This document shows positions 5,662 through 13,437 of a stretch of 64,000 nucleotides of DNA, one piece after another (position 1 is the stretch's first letter; every line of letters begins with the position of its first letter). A model generated the notes under the pieces. That model saw only the letters and a list, made by a program, of their open reading frames with translations, did no database searches and was not told where the DNA came from. This DNA is from Aporhodopirellula rubra. GTDB taxonomy: Bacteria; Planctomycetota; Planctomycetia; Pirellulales; Pirellulaceae. The DNA lies in contig NZ_JACHXU010000002.1 of the NCBI RefSeq assembly GCF_014192335.1, forward strand, positions 265,347 to 329,346. The letters are read 5' to 3'. The position numbers and the translations under genes are program-made.

Positions 5662-5734
5662 CGATGGCAACGGGAGTCGAACCCGCAGCGACTTGATAGA
5701 CAATCAAGCTTCCTTCCCAGAGGAAATTGCCACC
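5662..5734 (-). tRNA. tRNA-Asp(GTC)
   Basis: The acceptor GGTGGCA/TGCCATC, G73 and anticodon arm CUUGA-UUGUCUA-UCAAG are present. Confidence 0.9.
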
Positions 5735-5750
5735 GAAAATGTTCGCGTCA

Positions 5751-5826
5751 GGTGACCAACCGGAATTGAACCGGCGCCAAACTCATTCACAGTGAGTCTC
5801 TGGAAACCAACACCAGATCTGGCCAC
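5751..5826 (-). tRNA. tRNA-His(GTG)
   Basis: The acceptor GTGGCCA/TGGTCAC, C73 as expected for histidine, and anticodon arm ACUCA-CUGUGAA-UGAGU are present. Confidence 0.9.
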
Positions 5827-5828
5827 AG

Positions 5829-5903
5829 CACCGGAGACTGGAATCGAACCAATGAACTCCTCGTTCAGAGCGAGGTGCAGCGACCAACAACTGCTACTCC
5901 GGC
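5829..5903 (-). tRNA. tRNA-Gln(CTG)
   Basis: The acceptor GCCGGAG/CTCCGGT, G73 and anticodon arm CCUCG-CUCUGAA-CGAGG are present. Confidence 0.9.
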
Positions 5904-5925
5904 GTTTGGTCTTCAATAACAACAG

Positions 5926-5993
5926 CACTCCGTCCGGGAATTGAACCCGATCTGCGAGCTTCAAAGGCTCACGTCGCGACTACGCGCCGGAGA
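5926..5993 (-). tRNA. tRNA-Gln(TTG)
   Basis: The anticodon loop CUUUGAA in a GAGC/GCUC stem and a good T-arm are clear; acceptor pairing is imperfect at its ends. Confidence 0.82.
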
Positions 5994-6012
5994 GAGTTTT
6001 CACAATCGAAAG

Positions 6013-6084
6013 AGTGTCCTGCGGGAGTCGAACCCACCTAGCCGGATTGGAAATCCGGAACCTTTGCCGCTCGGCCAAGGACAC
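6013..6084 (-). tRNA. tRNA-Gly(TCC)
   Basis: The acceptor GTGTCCT/AGGACAC is perfect and the anticodon arm is CCGGA-UUUCCAA-UCCGG. Confidence 0.92.
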
Positions 6085-6094
6085 GAAATATGCG

Positions 6095-6163
6095 GAAGTT
6101 TGAAGGGCGAGGTGTGGAACGAAGCGAGCTATTCCACACTTCTCGCTTCACCCTTCAAACTTC
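6095..6163. repeat. Long imperfect palindrome between tRNA genes
   Basis: The arms at 6095-6107 and 6151-6163 match exactly (13 bp) and pairing continues inward with small interruptions, giving a hairpin of about 69 nt. It resembles a REP-type or miniature inverted-repeat element and is the only such insert among the conventional tRNAs. Confidence 0.7.
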
Positions 6164-6169
6164 GCGAAG

Positions 6170-6241
6170 CTCCGGCGGATGGACTCGAACCATCACTCGT
6201 CTCCTTAACAGGGAGCCGCCTTACCATTGGGCCACACCGGA
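6170..6241 (-). tRNA. tRNA-Asn(GTT)
   Basis: The acceptor TCCGGTG/CGCCGGA, G73 and anticodon loop CUGUUAA are present. Confidence 0.93.
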
Positions 6242-6249
6242 TTCTGCAA

Positions 6250-6320
6250 AGCGCCCAGTGGGAGTCGAACCCACACTTCCGCCATGGCAAGGCAGCAGGC
6301 TACCGCTACATCATGGGCGC
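6250..6320 (-). tRNA. tRNA-Gly(GCC)
   Basis: The acceptor GCGCCCA/TGGGCGC is perfect and the anticodon loop is UUGCCAU. Confidence 0.93.
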
Positions 6321-6372
6321 AAAAATGCATCACTACCAAATTGTCAAAGATCAATGACGCCGAAGCGTTCAA

Positions 6373-6445
6373 GAGCACCGAGCCGGAATCGAACCCGCAT
6401 CACCTCGTTACGACGGAGGAGTCTTGCCGTTAGACCATCAGTGCT
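6373..6445 (-). tRNA. tRNA-Thr(CGT)
   Basis: The acceptor AGCACTG/CGGTGCT and anticodon loop GUCGUAA are clear; one pair of the anticodon stem is mismatched. Confidence 0.87.
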
Positions 6446-6464
6446 TGTTTCCAAATGTCTCAAG

Positions 6465-6537
6465 TGGGATCGGTGAGAATCGAACTCACATCGCTCGGAT
6501 TAAGAGTCCGATGCATTACCTTGTCTGCCACAATCCC
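6465..6537 (-). tRNA. tRNA-Lys(CTT)
   Basis: The acceptor GGGATTG/CGATCCC and anticodon loop CUCUUAA in a CGGA/UCCG stem are clear. The permuted copy at 905-1036 has the same anticodon loop. Confidence 0.93.
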
Positions 6538-6562
6538 ATGTGTGTCGTTGTTGTTTCGTTCA

Positions 6563-6637
6563 GTCGGCGTGGCGGGAATTGAACCCGCGACCGTCGCCTT
6601 ATAAGGACGCCGCTCTCACCCCTGAGCTACACGCCGA
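6563..6637 (-). tRNA. tRNA-Ile(TAT)
   Basis: The acceptor TCGGCGT/ACGCCGA and the UAGCUCAG D-arm are clear. The anticodon loop CUUAUAA gives UAU, a rare bacterial anticodon that reads AUA without needing lysidine. Confidence 0.88.
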
Positions 6638-6647
6638 TGCGTAGCAA

Positions 6648-6720
6648 TGGGGCCGAAGGGAGTTGAACCCTCACCGAACGGATTAAAAGTCCGTCATGCT
6701 GCCAGTTACACCACAGCCCC
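6648..6720 (-). tRNA. tRNA-Lys(TTT)
   Basis: The acceptor GGGGCTG/CGGCCCC and anticodon loop CUUUUAA are present. Confidence 0.93.
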
Positions 6721-6798
6721 ACTTTTTCAGTCGCGGCTATGCGTTTCAATCGCAATGAAGGCAGCATGTTGGTTTCTCTTTCGTGTTGTTGTTGCAAG

Positions 6799-6870
6799 TG
6801 GTAGCCCCGAGGATCGAACTCAGCGCGACCCGCGTATCAGGCGGATTTGGGCGACCAGCCCTCGACTACC
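6799..6870 (-). tRNA. tRNA-Ile(GAT)
   Basis: The acceptor GGTAGTC/GGCTACC and anticodon arm UCCGC-CUGAUAC-GCGGG are clear. The T-arm is slightly irregular. Confidence 0.82.
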
Positions 6871-6889
6871 ATGTTGTCGTTTCAAAAAG

Positions 6890-6962
6890 TCGGACACCTC
6901 GGAGTCGAACCGAGAGCCTCCTGGTCCCAAACCAGGCGTGCTTCCATCTGCACCTGTATCCG
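6890..6962 (-). tRNA. tRNA-Pro(TGG)
   Basis: The acceptor CGGATAC/GTGTCCG and anticodon arm CCUGG-UUUGGGA-CCAGG are present. Confidence 0.93.
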
Positions 6963-7019
6963 ATGTTGCTTGTTCCTCTCACCGCGGATGATTCCGTCGG
7001 CGCATATTTTCCTTGTCAG

Positions 7020-7091
7020 TGGGCCGGGAGGCGCTCGAATCCTCGTCTGCGGTTCTTCAGACCGCCGCTAGACCGTCTCAGCTACCAGCCC
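7020..7091 (-). tRNA. tRNA-Phe(GAA)
   Basis: The acceptor GGGCTGG/CCGGCCC and anticodon arm GCGGU-CUGAAGA-ACCGC are present; the T-loop carries extra bases. This is the first tRNA of the array in transcription order. Confidence 0.82.
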
Positions 7092-7133
7092 AAATTGGGT
7101 TCGTTGTTGGGGTTGTCCGTTCGATGCGGACAC

Positions 7134-7167
7134 GAAAAAAGGCTCGATGTCTTGGTGACACCGAGCC
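7134..7167 (-). terminator. Rho-independent terminator upstream of the tRNA array
   Basis: On the minus strand a GGCTCG...CGAGCC stem with an inner GTGTC/GACAT extension is followed directly by six T residues. It would stop transcripts coming from the DUF1569 gene and so insulate the tRNA array. Confidence 0.8.
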
Positions 7168-7498
7168 TTCATGAAGAAGTCGTTCGCTAATGAAAGCAAG
7201 TGTCACATCAGACGCGGATACGCCGGGGCATTATCTGTATTCAACGGTTGCCCGCCGAAGAGACTGCCTTCGTGTATCTGTTCGAGTCGACTGGATTGGG
7301 TTCTTGATAACATCAGAAAGCTCGTTACTCGCTCGTCTGTGAATGTGACTTGTGTGTTCGGAGAGATAGACTCTCTCGCGGCCAGATGGTTCGCCAAAAA
7401 TGTCAGCTTCTGCAAAAAACATTCTTAGCCGACAATGCCTCACACGAACATGAAACGCCGCTCAGACTCGAAAGTACTCATAGCACGCGAAAAAAGAA
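7168..7498. other. Intergenic stretch without a supported gene
   Basis: Between the terminator and the DUF1569 gene there are only short overlapping frames on both strands, without ribosome-binding sites or family features. I see no RNA fold here. A promoter for the tRNA array could instead lie at 7092-7133. Confidence 0.4.
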
Positions 7499-7957
7499 TT
7501 AGTCGCGGGGTTTTAGGAAACGCAGGTGATGAGCGGCATGTGCAGTATGAATTTGCTCAATCCTCTCACGCGGCAATCGCTCAAACGCTGGATGCGGAGC
7601 GTAGTCGCCAAGGTGAGCGTAGAACCGAGCCACGCTCGCAGCGAAAGCGTCAACTTCTCGAACGTCATCCAGTTCCACGGGCGGAACGAACATCGACGCT
7701 GTACGAATTCCGCGAGGTGAATCGCCGCTGACAACTTTCGGCAAGAGGATCCGTCGCATTGCAGGACGCAAGAACGCAAACAGTGACATCCACTTCGGAT
7801 AACCATCGACACTCGGATCTTGCACGAGTACCAGATGGCGGCAGATTTGCCCGAGCGACCAATTGCCACTGCGGTCGTAGCCGCTCCTCAGAAGAGACCG
7901 CGCCTCGTCAATCGCCGCGTTCAGATCATCGAAGTGTAGTTCACGCAGTTGTTCCAT
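7499..7957 (-). CDS. DUF1569 family protein
   Basis: A 152-residue protein matching the DUF1569 pattern, a DinB/YfiT-like four-helix-bundle family common in Planctomycetota. The characteristic parts are WSLGQICRHLV near residue 33 and the C-terminal HTAHAAHHLRFL near residue 139, where histidines typical of DinB-like metal sites are kept. The function of the family is not established. The gene is monocistronic, diverges from the CoA-binding protein at 8045, and ends about 330 bases before the terminator at 7134-7167. Confidence 0.85.
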   Translation of the reverse strand: MEQLRELHFDDLNAAIDEARSLLRSGYDRSGNWSLGQICRHLVLVQDPSVDGYPKWMSLFAFLRPAMRRILLPKVVSGDSPRGIRTASMFVPPVELDDVREVDAFAASVARFYAHLGDYAPHPAFERLPRERIEQIHTAHAAHHLRFLKPRD

Positions 7958-8044
7958 GAGGTTAGTTTAACGCGATAGAGCATTGTTGAAACCGTAGTTG
8001 CAAGCTTTGTTGATGCAGAGCCAACCCTCGATAAGAAACTCGTT

Positions 8045-8437
8045 ATGCACTCAATCGAAAAGTTTCTCGCAGCGAAAACTTATGCAGTCGCCGGCGCCTC
8101 GGCCCGCACACACAAGTACGGTTACAAGGTCTTCAAAGCCCTCCTGGCCGCCGGCCGCGAGACGTATCCGCTGAACCCGGTCACCGAAGAAATCGAAGGC
8201 CACAAGGCTTATCCGAAAATCGCGGACCTTCCCATCGTCCCCGAAGCACTGTCAATCATCACGCCACCAGAAGTCACCCGGCAAGTCATCGCCGACGCAA
8301 TCGAGGCTGGCGTGAAGCACATCTGGATGCAGCCTGGGGCGGAACACGAGCAGGCCAGTGAATCGGAACGCGAAGCCGGCATCAACGTCATCGACGACGG
8401 CAGTTGCATTCTCGTGCTCTTGGCCCGCCAATCATGA
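8045..8437 (+). CDS. CoA-binding domain protein (YccU-like)
   Basis: A 130-residue single-domain Rossmann protein of the CoA_binding_2 (YccU) family. The N-terminal KTYAVAGASARTHKYGYKV is the nucleotide-binding strand-loop, followed by YPLNPVTEEIEGHKAYP and SIITPPEVT, all typical. Proteins of this family bind CoA; the cellular role is unclear. The gene overlaps the downstream acetyltransferase by four bases (ATGA), so the two are translationally coupled. An acetyl-CoA-using enzyme beside a CoA-binding protein fits, but a direct link is inference. Confidence 0.9.
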   Translation: MHSIEKFLAAKTYAVAGASARTHKYGYKVFKALLAAGRETYPLNPVTEEIEGHKAYPKIADLPIVPEALSIITPPEVTRQVIADAIEAGVKHIWMQPGAEHEQASESEREAGINVIDDGSCILVLLARQS

Positions 8438-8994
8438 CACAAGCCGAAGTGAAGATTCGCAACGCCACGGAGCAGGATCGCGCTGCGATTCTTGCGGTCC
8501 ATATGAATGCCTTTGGCGAGGCCGATGGAGAAGTGATCGCCAAGCTCGTCGATGAGATGCTCGATGACGATTCCGGCGAGCCAATGCTGTCGCTCATCGC
8601 TGAATCGGACGGCGAACTCTTCGGGCACCTACTCTTTACATCCGCGAGCATCGAACCGGACCATGCCCAAGTCAGTGCAAGGATTCTCGCACCGCTGGCG
8701 GTTGTGCAAGATCGACAACGTCAGGGGATTGGCGGTCGTTTGATCGAAACCGGGTTACGCCTGTTGGAGGAATCCGGCGTCGACCTCGTCTTCGTTCTGG
8801 GCTATCCCGACTACTACTCGCGGTTCGGGTTCCGGCCCGCAGGTGTCCAGGGTATCCAAGCAACCTACCCAATCCCACCTCAAAACGCAGACGCGTGGAT
8901 GGTGACGGAGCTGACGCCTGGAACGATCGAGAATTGCAAGGGAACCGTCCGCTGCTCAAAAGCCTTGGACCATCCGAAATACTGGTCTGAGTGA
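8434..8994 (+). CDS. GNAT N-acetyltransferase
   Basis: A 186-residue GNAT protein. The acetyl-CoA pyrophosphate loop is in LAPLAVVQDRQRQGIGGRLIETGL (RQRQGIG), followed by VFVLGYPDYYSRFGF, the usual C-terminal signature of YhbS-like acetyltransferases. The start at 8434 is preferred because it overlaps the preceding stop as ATGA; the frame is open ten codons further upstream. The substrate is not predictable. It is co-transcribed with the CoA-binding protein. Confidence 0.9.
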   Translation: MTQAEVKIRNATEQDRAAILAVHMNAFGEADGEVIAKLVDEMLDDDSGEPMLSLIAESDGELFGHLLFTSASIEPDHAQVSARILAPLAVVQDRQRQGIGGRLIETGLRLLEESGVDLVFVLGYPDYYSRFGFRPAGVQGIQATYPIPPQNADAWMVTELTPGTIENCKGTVRCSKALDHPKYWSE

Positions 8995-9050
8995 GCGAAC
9001 ATCTAGTTTGCTCCTTAAACACTGCCTCGCGACTAGTTGAAGTGAAACCC

Positions 9051-10109
9051 ATGTTCCGCCACATCCATCGAATCCTTGTCACATCGCTGGCGGCGATTTC
9101 TTGCCTCGGATGCAACTCGCAGTCCGTCGACCCGCCGGTTGGCACGATGGCAGACCGCAAGCTTGGATTTGGGGTGACCGAGGGCAGCATCGGTTACGAA
9201 CTCGCATTTGCATCGGCGAAAAACGCTGGCATTCAGTTCATCGAACTGCCTCAGCAATGGGACGAAGTCGAAACTGCTCCGGCGAAATACGAGAGCGAGT
9301 TTGCCGCGATGGCGAACGAAGTCTACCCAGCGATCGACACCGCCATAGTCCTATCGCTGAACCCGATCGACACCAACACACTGAGAATCCCCGAGCACCT
9401 ACAGGACACGCGTTGGGACTCGCCTGAACGCATCGACGCATTTTGCAAATGGGTGGACTGGACGTTAGCTCAACTTCCCGAAGCGACCATTCAAGCGATC
9501 GCGGTCGGCAACGAAGTTGACGGCTTGTTCGCAGATCATCCTGATGAACTTGCGGGCTACACCACTTTCTTTAATGCCGTCGCCGACCACATTCGTACTC
9601 ATCATCCCAATATTCCGATCGGCGTCAAAATCACGTTTGCGGGACGGACTGGCACACTCGCGTCCGAGTACGCAAAGCTTGAAACGTCGGCGGACGTTTG
9701 CATGTTGACCTACTACCCACTCGATGAGACGTTTCAAGTCCGACCGCCATCGAGCATCGAGGCCGACTTCGCCACGATGATGGAAGCCGCAGCAGGCAAG
9801 CCAGTGCATCTGCTCGAGGCCGGCTATCCAAGCGGTAGTGCTTGCGGCAGCTCGCTGGCCCAGCAGGCCGCATTTGTCGACGCGATGTTTGCCGCTTGGG
9901 ACAAGCATGTCGAAGCCGTTCCGGTGATCAACTTCGTCTGGACGTGCGACCTGTCCGAGTCCGAAGTAAACGCGATGACGAAATACTACGGCGTCGAACT
10001 ACCGGCGTTTGCCGAATATCTTGGAACGCTCGGTCTGCAAACCAACGATGGAAAGAACAAGCCAGCCTGGAATCGCGTGCGAGAAAACGTGGCAAATCGA
10101 GCGGACTGA
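9051..10109 (+). CDS. Secreted TIM-barrel glycoside-hydrolase-like protein
   Basis: A 352-residue exported protein. The hydrophobic signal ILVTSLAAISCLGC ends in cysteines and could be a lipoprotein signal, although the lipobox is not ideal. The mature part looks like a clan GH-A TIM barrel: AIAVGNEVDG would hold the acid/base glutamate, and PVHLLEAGYPSG the nucleophile glutamate about 130 residues later. I cannot name a GH family. The start MFRHIHR at 9051 is chosen because it begins the signal peptide; the frame is open 20 codons further upstream and overlaps the acetyltransferase. Confidence 0.75.
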   Translation: MFRHIHRILVTSLAAISCLGCNSQSVDPPVGTMADRKLGFGVTEGSIGYELAFASAKNAGIQFIELPQQWDEVETAPAKYESEFAAMANEVYPAIDTAIVLSLNPIDTNTLRIPEHLQDTRWDSPERIDAFCKWVDWTLAQLPEATIQAIAVGNEVDGLFADHPDELAGYTTFFNAVADHIRTHHPNIPIGVKITFAGRTGTLASEYAKLETSADVCMLTYYPLDETFQVRPPSSIEADFATMMEAAAGKPVHLLEAGYPSGSACGSSLAQQAAFVDAMFAAWDKHVEAVPVINFVWTCDLSESEVNAMTKYYGVELPAFAEYLGTLGLQTNDGKNKPAWNRVRENVANRAD

Positions 10110-10422
10110 AACGCGTTGACAATGCCACCCCTGCCATTGGTGCCACAACGGCATTTTTCGACGTAGTCAAGCGTACGCTCGCTTGGAGAGCGGAGAAGCG
10201 ATGGGCAAAGTCGTCGTTGAAAACTAGTCACCTTCAAGAAAAGAACATTCAACAACGTCATCGACGACGGATCATGCTTGCTGGTACGATTGGCCAGAAG
10301 TTCAGCGATCTTGTATGACGTTGCAAAGGTTCCACGTGCCCAAGTCCACCGAAAGGTGCTGACCAGGCGTGATAGCCAACGCACTGCGTTCGCCAACCCC
10401 GCACTCCACCGAATATCTCCCT

Positions 10423-10929
10423 ATGACATATCCACGAAGCTTCTCCCATATCGGGATTTCCGTCACTGACTTGGACCAGGCCGTCGAGTTCTACACGAAA
10501 ACGTTGGGATGGTATGTGATCATGCCGCCCACCGAAATTAAATCGGACGACTCGGCGATTGGAGTCATGTGCGATGATGTCTTCGGAGAAGGCTGGGAGC
10601 GATTCCGAATCGCCCACCTTGCGACCGGTGACCGAGTCGGTGTCGAGTTGTTCGAGTTTAAGAACGCCGAAAAGCCAGCGGATAACTTTGAGTACTGGAA
10701 GACCGGCGTCTTCCATTTCTGTGTTCAGGATCCAGACGTCGAGGGCCTCGCGAAGAAGATTGTCGCCAACGGAGGCAAGCAGCGGATGCCGGTCCGCGAG
10801 TACTATCCCGGCGAAAAACCCTACCGCATGGTGTACTGTGAAGATCCTTTTGGAAATATCATCGAGATCTATTCACACAGTTACGAACTGACGTATTCAG
10901 CCGGTGCTTACCAGTCGGATTCCGACTGA
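10423..10929 (+). CDS. VOC/glyoxalase-superfamily protein
   Basis: A 168-residue single-unit VOC protein. FSHIGISVTDLDQAVEFY at the N terminus and FGNIIEIYSHSYE near the C terminus carry the metal-ligand histidine and glutamate of the fold, with HFCVQDP in the second half. Substrate unknown: the superfamily includes glyoxalases, dioxygenases and resistance proteins. The ATG at 10423 gives the canonical N terminus; 18 extra codons upstream are open but do not look like part of the fold. Confidence 0.9.
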   Translation: MTYPRSFSHIGISVTDLDQAVEFYTKTLGWYVIMPPTEIKSDDSAIGVMCDDVFGEGWERFRIAHLATGDRVGVELFEFKNAEKPADNFEYWKTGVFHFCVQDPDVEGLAKKIVANGGKQRMPVREYYPGEKPYRMVYCEDPFGNIIEIYSHSYELTYSAGAYQSDSD

Positions 10930-10985
10930 GCGGCGATCTTCGTCGTCAAGTCGAGAACGATGGTTTTAATTCCACGGGCGTGAGG

Positions 10986-11540
10986 TCACGCGAGACTGCG
11001 AATCACCTTGGCCGGGTTGCCCGCAACGACGACACCAGGCGGCACGTCCTTCGTCACGACGCTACCGGCACCGATGACGCTGCGATCACCGACGCCCACG
11101 CCGGGGCAAATGACCGCCTTGCCGCCGATCCAAACATCGTTGCCGATCGTGACTGGCTTGCCGAATTCTTGAGTGCGCCGCAATTCAGCTTCGAGCGGAT
11201 GCGTGGCGGCATAGATGTGAACGCCGGGAGCGATGAAAACTTTGTTCCCGATCCGAACTTCGCAAACATCCAAGATCACACAATCGAAGTTGAAGTAGAC
11301 CTTCTCCCCGAGATAGATGTTGGTCCCGTAGTCACAGCGAAAGGGCGGTTCGAGCCAAACGGAATTGCCGCCGCTGCCAAACAGTTCCTTCAAGACGCTG
11401 CGTCGTAGCTTTTCGTCGCAGGGTGCACTCGTGTTGATCGTTTGGCAGCGTGTCCGCGCCATCATTCGAGCCTCGGCCAACTCCGGGTCATTCGGATCAT
11501 AGAGCTCGCCAGCCAACATTTTCTCCCGTTCACTTGTCAC
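10986..11540 (-). CDS. Sugar O-acetyltransferase (maltose/galactoside type)
   Basis: A 184-residue left-handed beta-helix acetyltransferase of the Maa/LacA/NodL type. The N-terminal MLAGELYDPNDPEL is the Mac domain, and hexapeptide repeats run from about residue 65, including PGVHIYAATHPLE (catalytic histidine), GNDVWIGGKAVICPGV and GAGSVVTKDVPPG. It transfers acetyl from acetyl-CoA to a sugar hydroxyl. Its start overlaps the end of the DUF1801 gene, so the two are coupled. Confidence 0.93.
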   Translation of the reverse strand: MTSEREKMLAGELYDPNDPELAEARMMARTRCQTINTSAPCDEKLRRSVLKELFGSGGNSVWLEPPFRCDYGTNIYLGEKVYFNFDCVILDVCEVRIGNKVFIAPGVHIYAATHPLEAELRRTQEFGKPVTIGNDVWIGGKAVICPGVGVGDRSVIGAGSVVTKDVPPGVVVAGNPAKVIRSLA

Positions 11541-11872
11541 GACGATTTCGCCCCAAGCTTTGCGGCAGCCTTCGTGAATCGTTTGACGATCTTTGCATCG
11601 ACATCATCCAGGCTTTTGTACGTCAGGTGCCGTCGGAACTTGCCGCCGCCTTCGAGCAAGCCATCAGGATCGTCGAGTTCGTTTCCTTTGGCGAACGACA
11701 GTTGCACGTGTGCCTTGTACGGAAACACACCACAGAACTGCCCCTCCTTCTCGTCCGGCTTCAACGTGTAAAGCGTCCCACCGTACTTCGTGACCTTGGT
11801 CGATTTCGGTACCGCCGCCATCACCAGTGAATCGAGCAATTCAACGAGGTTCTGTTTTTCTGCATCAGTCAT
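11537..11872 (-). CDS. DUF1801 family protein
   Basis: A 111-residue protein of the DUF1801/YdhG-like fold. Typical are VTKYGGTLYTLKPDEKEGQFCGVFPYKAHVQLSF and the glycine-rich LLEGGGKFRRHLTYKS. The family has been linked to iron or small-ligand binding, but a role is not established. It overlaps the acetyltransferase by four bases and lies just downstream of the CsaA-fusion gene, so 10986-12675 is probably one operon. Confidence 0.85.
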   Translation of the reverse strand: MTDAEKQNLVELLDSLVMAAVPKSTKVTKYGGTLYTLKPDEKEGQFCGVFPYKAHVQLSFAKGNELDDPDGLLEGGGKFRRHLTYKSLDDVDAKIVKRFTKAAAKLGAKSS

Positions 11873-11883
11873 GGTGGTTCTCG

Positions 11884-12675
11884 CTATGCCAACTTGGCTC
11901 CGTTGGGAATCGACTTGTCCGGGACCGCCAGGATGACCGATCCGTCGTCGCGATAGAATCCGACGATCAGAAACTCAGACATGAACGTACCGATCTGCTT
12001 CGGCGGAATGTTCACGACGCCGATGATTTGCCGTCCCACCAGCTCGTCTTTGGTGTAGTTCGCTGTGACCTGAGCACTAGTGCGTTTCGTGCCCAGTTCC
12101 GCACCGAAATCAGCCGTGACCTTGTACGCTGGTTTGCGAGCCTTGGGAAGATTTTCGACAGCGGTGATCGTGCCCGCTCGCATATCGAGGTTCTCAAACG
12201 CCTGCCAAGCGGTGACGCCAGTTTGCATCCCCAGTTCCGCGAGACACAAGGCGATCACTTCTTCGGCGCGACGCTCCCGAGTCTCCACCTTCTTCGCCGA
12301 TGAGACGCGAAGGCATTGAGCACGGCGTTTGCCGGCGGTCCATTTGTCCCACACCGACATCGCTGCATCGTTCGCTTCGAGAGCAAACCGCAACTCCTTC
12401 GGAACAACCACCGCTTCGGAGTCCGCGATGTCGAAACTGACACTTGCCGTATCGCCGGGCGAGATGCCGCACAGCTTTTGCAGCTTCTTTGACACCATGA
12501 AGCACCACTTGCCCTTGTCAGGCATCAAACCGCATTCGATCCGAATGCCATTGATTTCGCCGTCAATCCGCAGACGCTTCGATTTGCTGAAGTCCAACTG
12601 CGAAACAATGTGCTTCGGCAAGTAGACCAGCGTCTCGGTGATCTTGACGTCGAAGTTGAAGGGATAGTCACTCAT
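11884..12675 (-). CDS. Fusion of DUF1905/YdeI-type and CsaA-type tRNA-binding domains
   Basis: A 263-residue two-part protein. Residues 1-145 match a DUF1905 beta-barrel plus the YdeI-like RRAEEVIALCL tail. From about 150 onward (WQAFENLDMRAGTI...NIPPKQIGTFMSEFLIVGF...AVPDKSIPNGAKLA) the sequence is a complete CsaA-like domain, an OB-fold dimer related to the tRNA-binding domain of methionyl-tRNA synthetase. CsaA normally stands alone at about 110 residues, so the fusion is unusual. Its effect is unknown. Confidence 0.82.
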   Translation of the reverse strand: MSDYPFNFDVKITETLVYLPKHIVSQLDFSKSKRLRIDGEINGIRIECGLMPDKGKWCFMVSKKLQKLCGISPGDTASVSFDIADSEAVVVPKELRFALEANDAAMSVWDKWTAGKRRAQCLRVSSAKKVETRERRAEEVIALCLAELGMQTGVTAWQAFENLDMRAGTITAVENLPKARKPAYKVTADFGAELGTKRTSAQVTANYTKDELVGRQIIGVVNIPPKQIGTFMSEFLIVGFYRDDGSVILAVPDKSIPNGAKLA

Positions 12676-12914
12676 GGTGTTTCAAATCGTCGGCTCGTAA
12701 GTTGTATGGCGTGATTCTAGACGATCGAACGAAGTCGCCCGAGCCCAGAACGAAACGTCGAATCGAAACGAGCCGATCGTTTGACCGACAGCAATAATCA
12801 TGTATTAGTACCGCAGACGAAATTGGCGATCCACATCGCTATGACCTTCAAGATCGCTACCTTGCGCTGACCCGAACGGAATTACCTGCCAAGGCAAGTC
12901 TCGACGGTTGGATC

Positions 12915-13139
12915 GTGAAGGACGATCATTGCTTCATGCGAATCATCCTCGATCAGTTGTTTCAGGGCTGTTGGTACGACCATCTCGACCGACGCCTTGT
13001 CGCCTATAAACAATTGAACAACCAAAAACTCACCCAAGCGATCGCCTTAGCCGAAACCCTGCTCGCTGGCGACACAGAAATACTCGCTCACTGGAATCGT
13101 GAAAGCCTCCAATGGCGAGGCAAACTCAAAACGAACTGA
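12915..13139 (+). CDS. Conserved hypothetical protein, start uncertain
   Basis: The 74 residues from the GTG at 12915 read as a globular helical protein (RIILDQLFQGCWYDHLDRR...WNRESLQWRGK). The same frame is open upstream to a stop at about 12797 and still reads like protein (RYDLQDRYLALTRTELPAKA), but it has no ATG, GTG or TTG in that part. The 5' end may be lost, or a rare start may be used. The stop is adjacent to the start of the DUF2805 gene. Confidence 0.5.
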   Translation: MKDDHCFMRIILDQLFQGCWYDHLDRRLVAYKQLNNQKLTQAIALAETLLAGDTEILAHWNRESLQWRGKLKTN

Positions 13140-13142
13140 ATG

Positions 13143-13433
13143 ATGGCCGATCTCAAACCCAACGAATCCAGCGACGAACTCACGCGAGGCCAGATTGACC
13201 GCATCATCATGATGGCGTGGGAGGATCGGACGAGCTTCGACGCGATCCGCGACCAGTTCGGCCTCACGCCTGGCGACGTCATCAAGCTGATGCGACGAGA
13301 GATGACCGCCAGCTCGTTCAAAATGTGGCGAAAGCGAACGCACGGCCGAACAACCAAACACGAGGCCAAGTTCGCAGAAACCAACGCTGGCGATGAACAA
13401 CGTCGTTTCCGAGCCAAATCGCAGCGAGGCTAG
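13143..13433 (+). CDS. DUF2805 / TIGR03643 family protein
   Basis: A 96-residue protein with the family core LTRGQIDRIIMMAWEDRTSFDAIRDQFGL followed by VIKLMRREMTASSFKMWRKR. This is a short DNA-binding-like helical domain, often encoded near photolyase or cryptochrome genes, though none is nearby here. Function unknown. The second of two adjacent ATGs is used. The gene lies directly after the previous st stop and before a small zinc-ribbon gene, suggesting a three-gene operon. Confidence 0.85.
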   Translation: MADLKPNESSDELTRGQIDRIIMMAWEDRTSFDAIRDQFGLTPGDVIKLMRREMTASSFKMWRKRTHGRTTKHEAKFAETNAGDEQRRFRAKSQRG

Positions 13434-13437
13434 CGAA

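Noticed and set aside
1-7100. tmRNA (ssrA) as an alternative for the permuted tRNA-like units.
   Set aside because: There is no tag-encoding reading frame or pseudoknot region, and four different tRNA bodies with their own anticodon loops occur.
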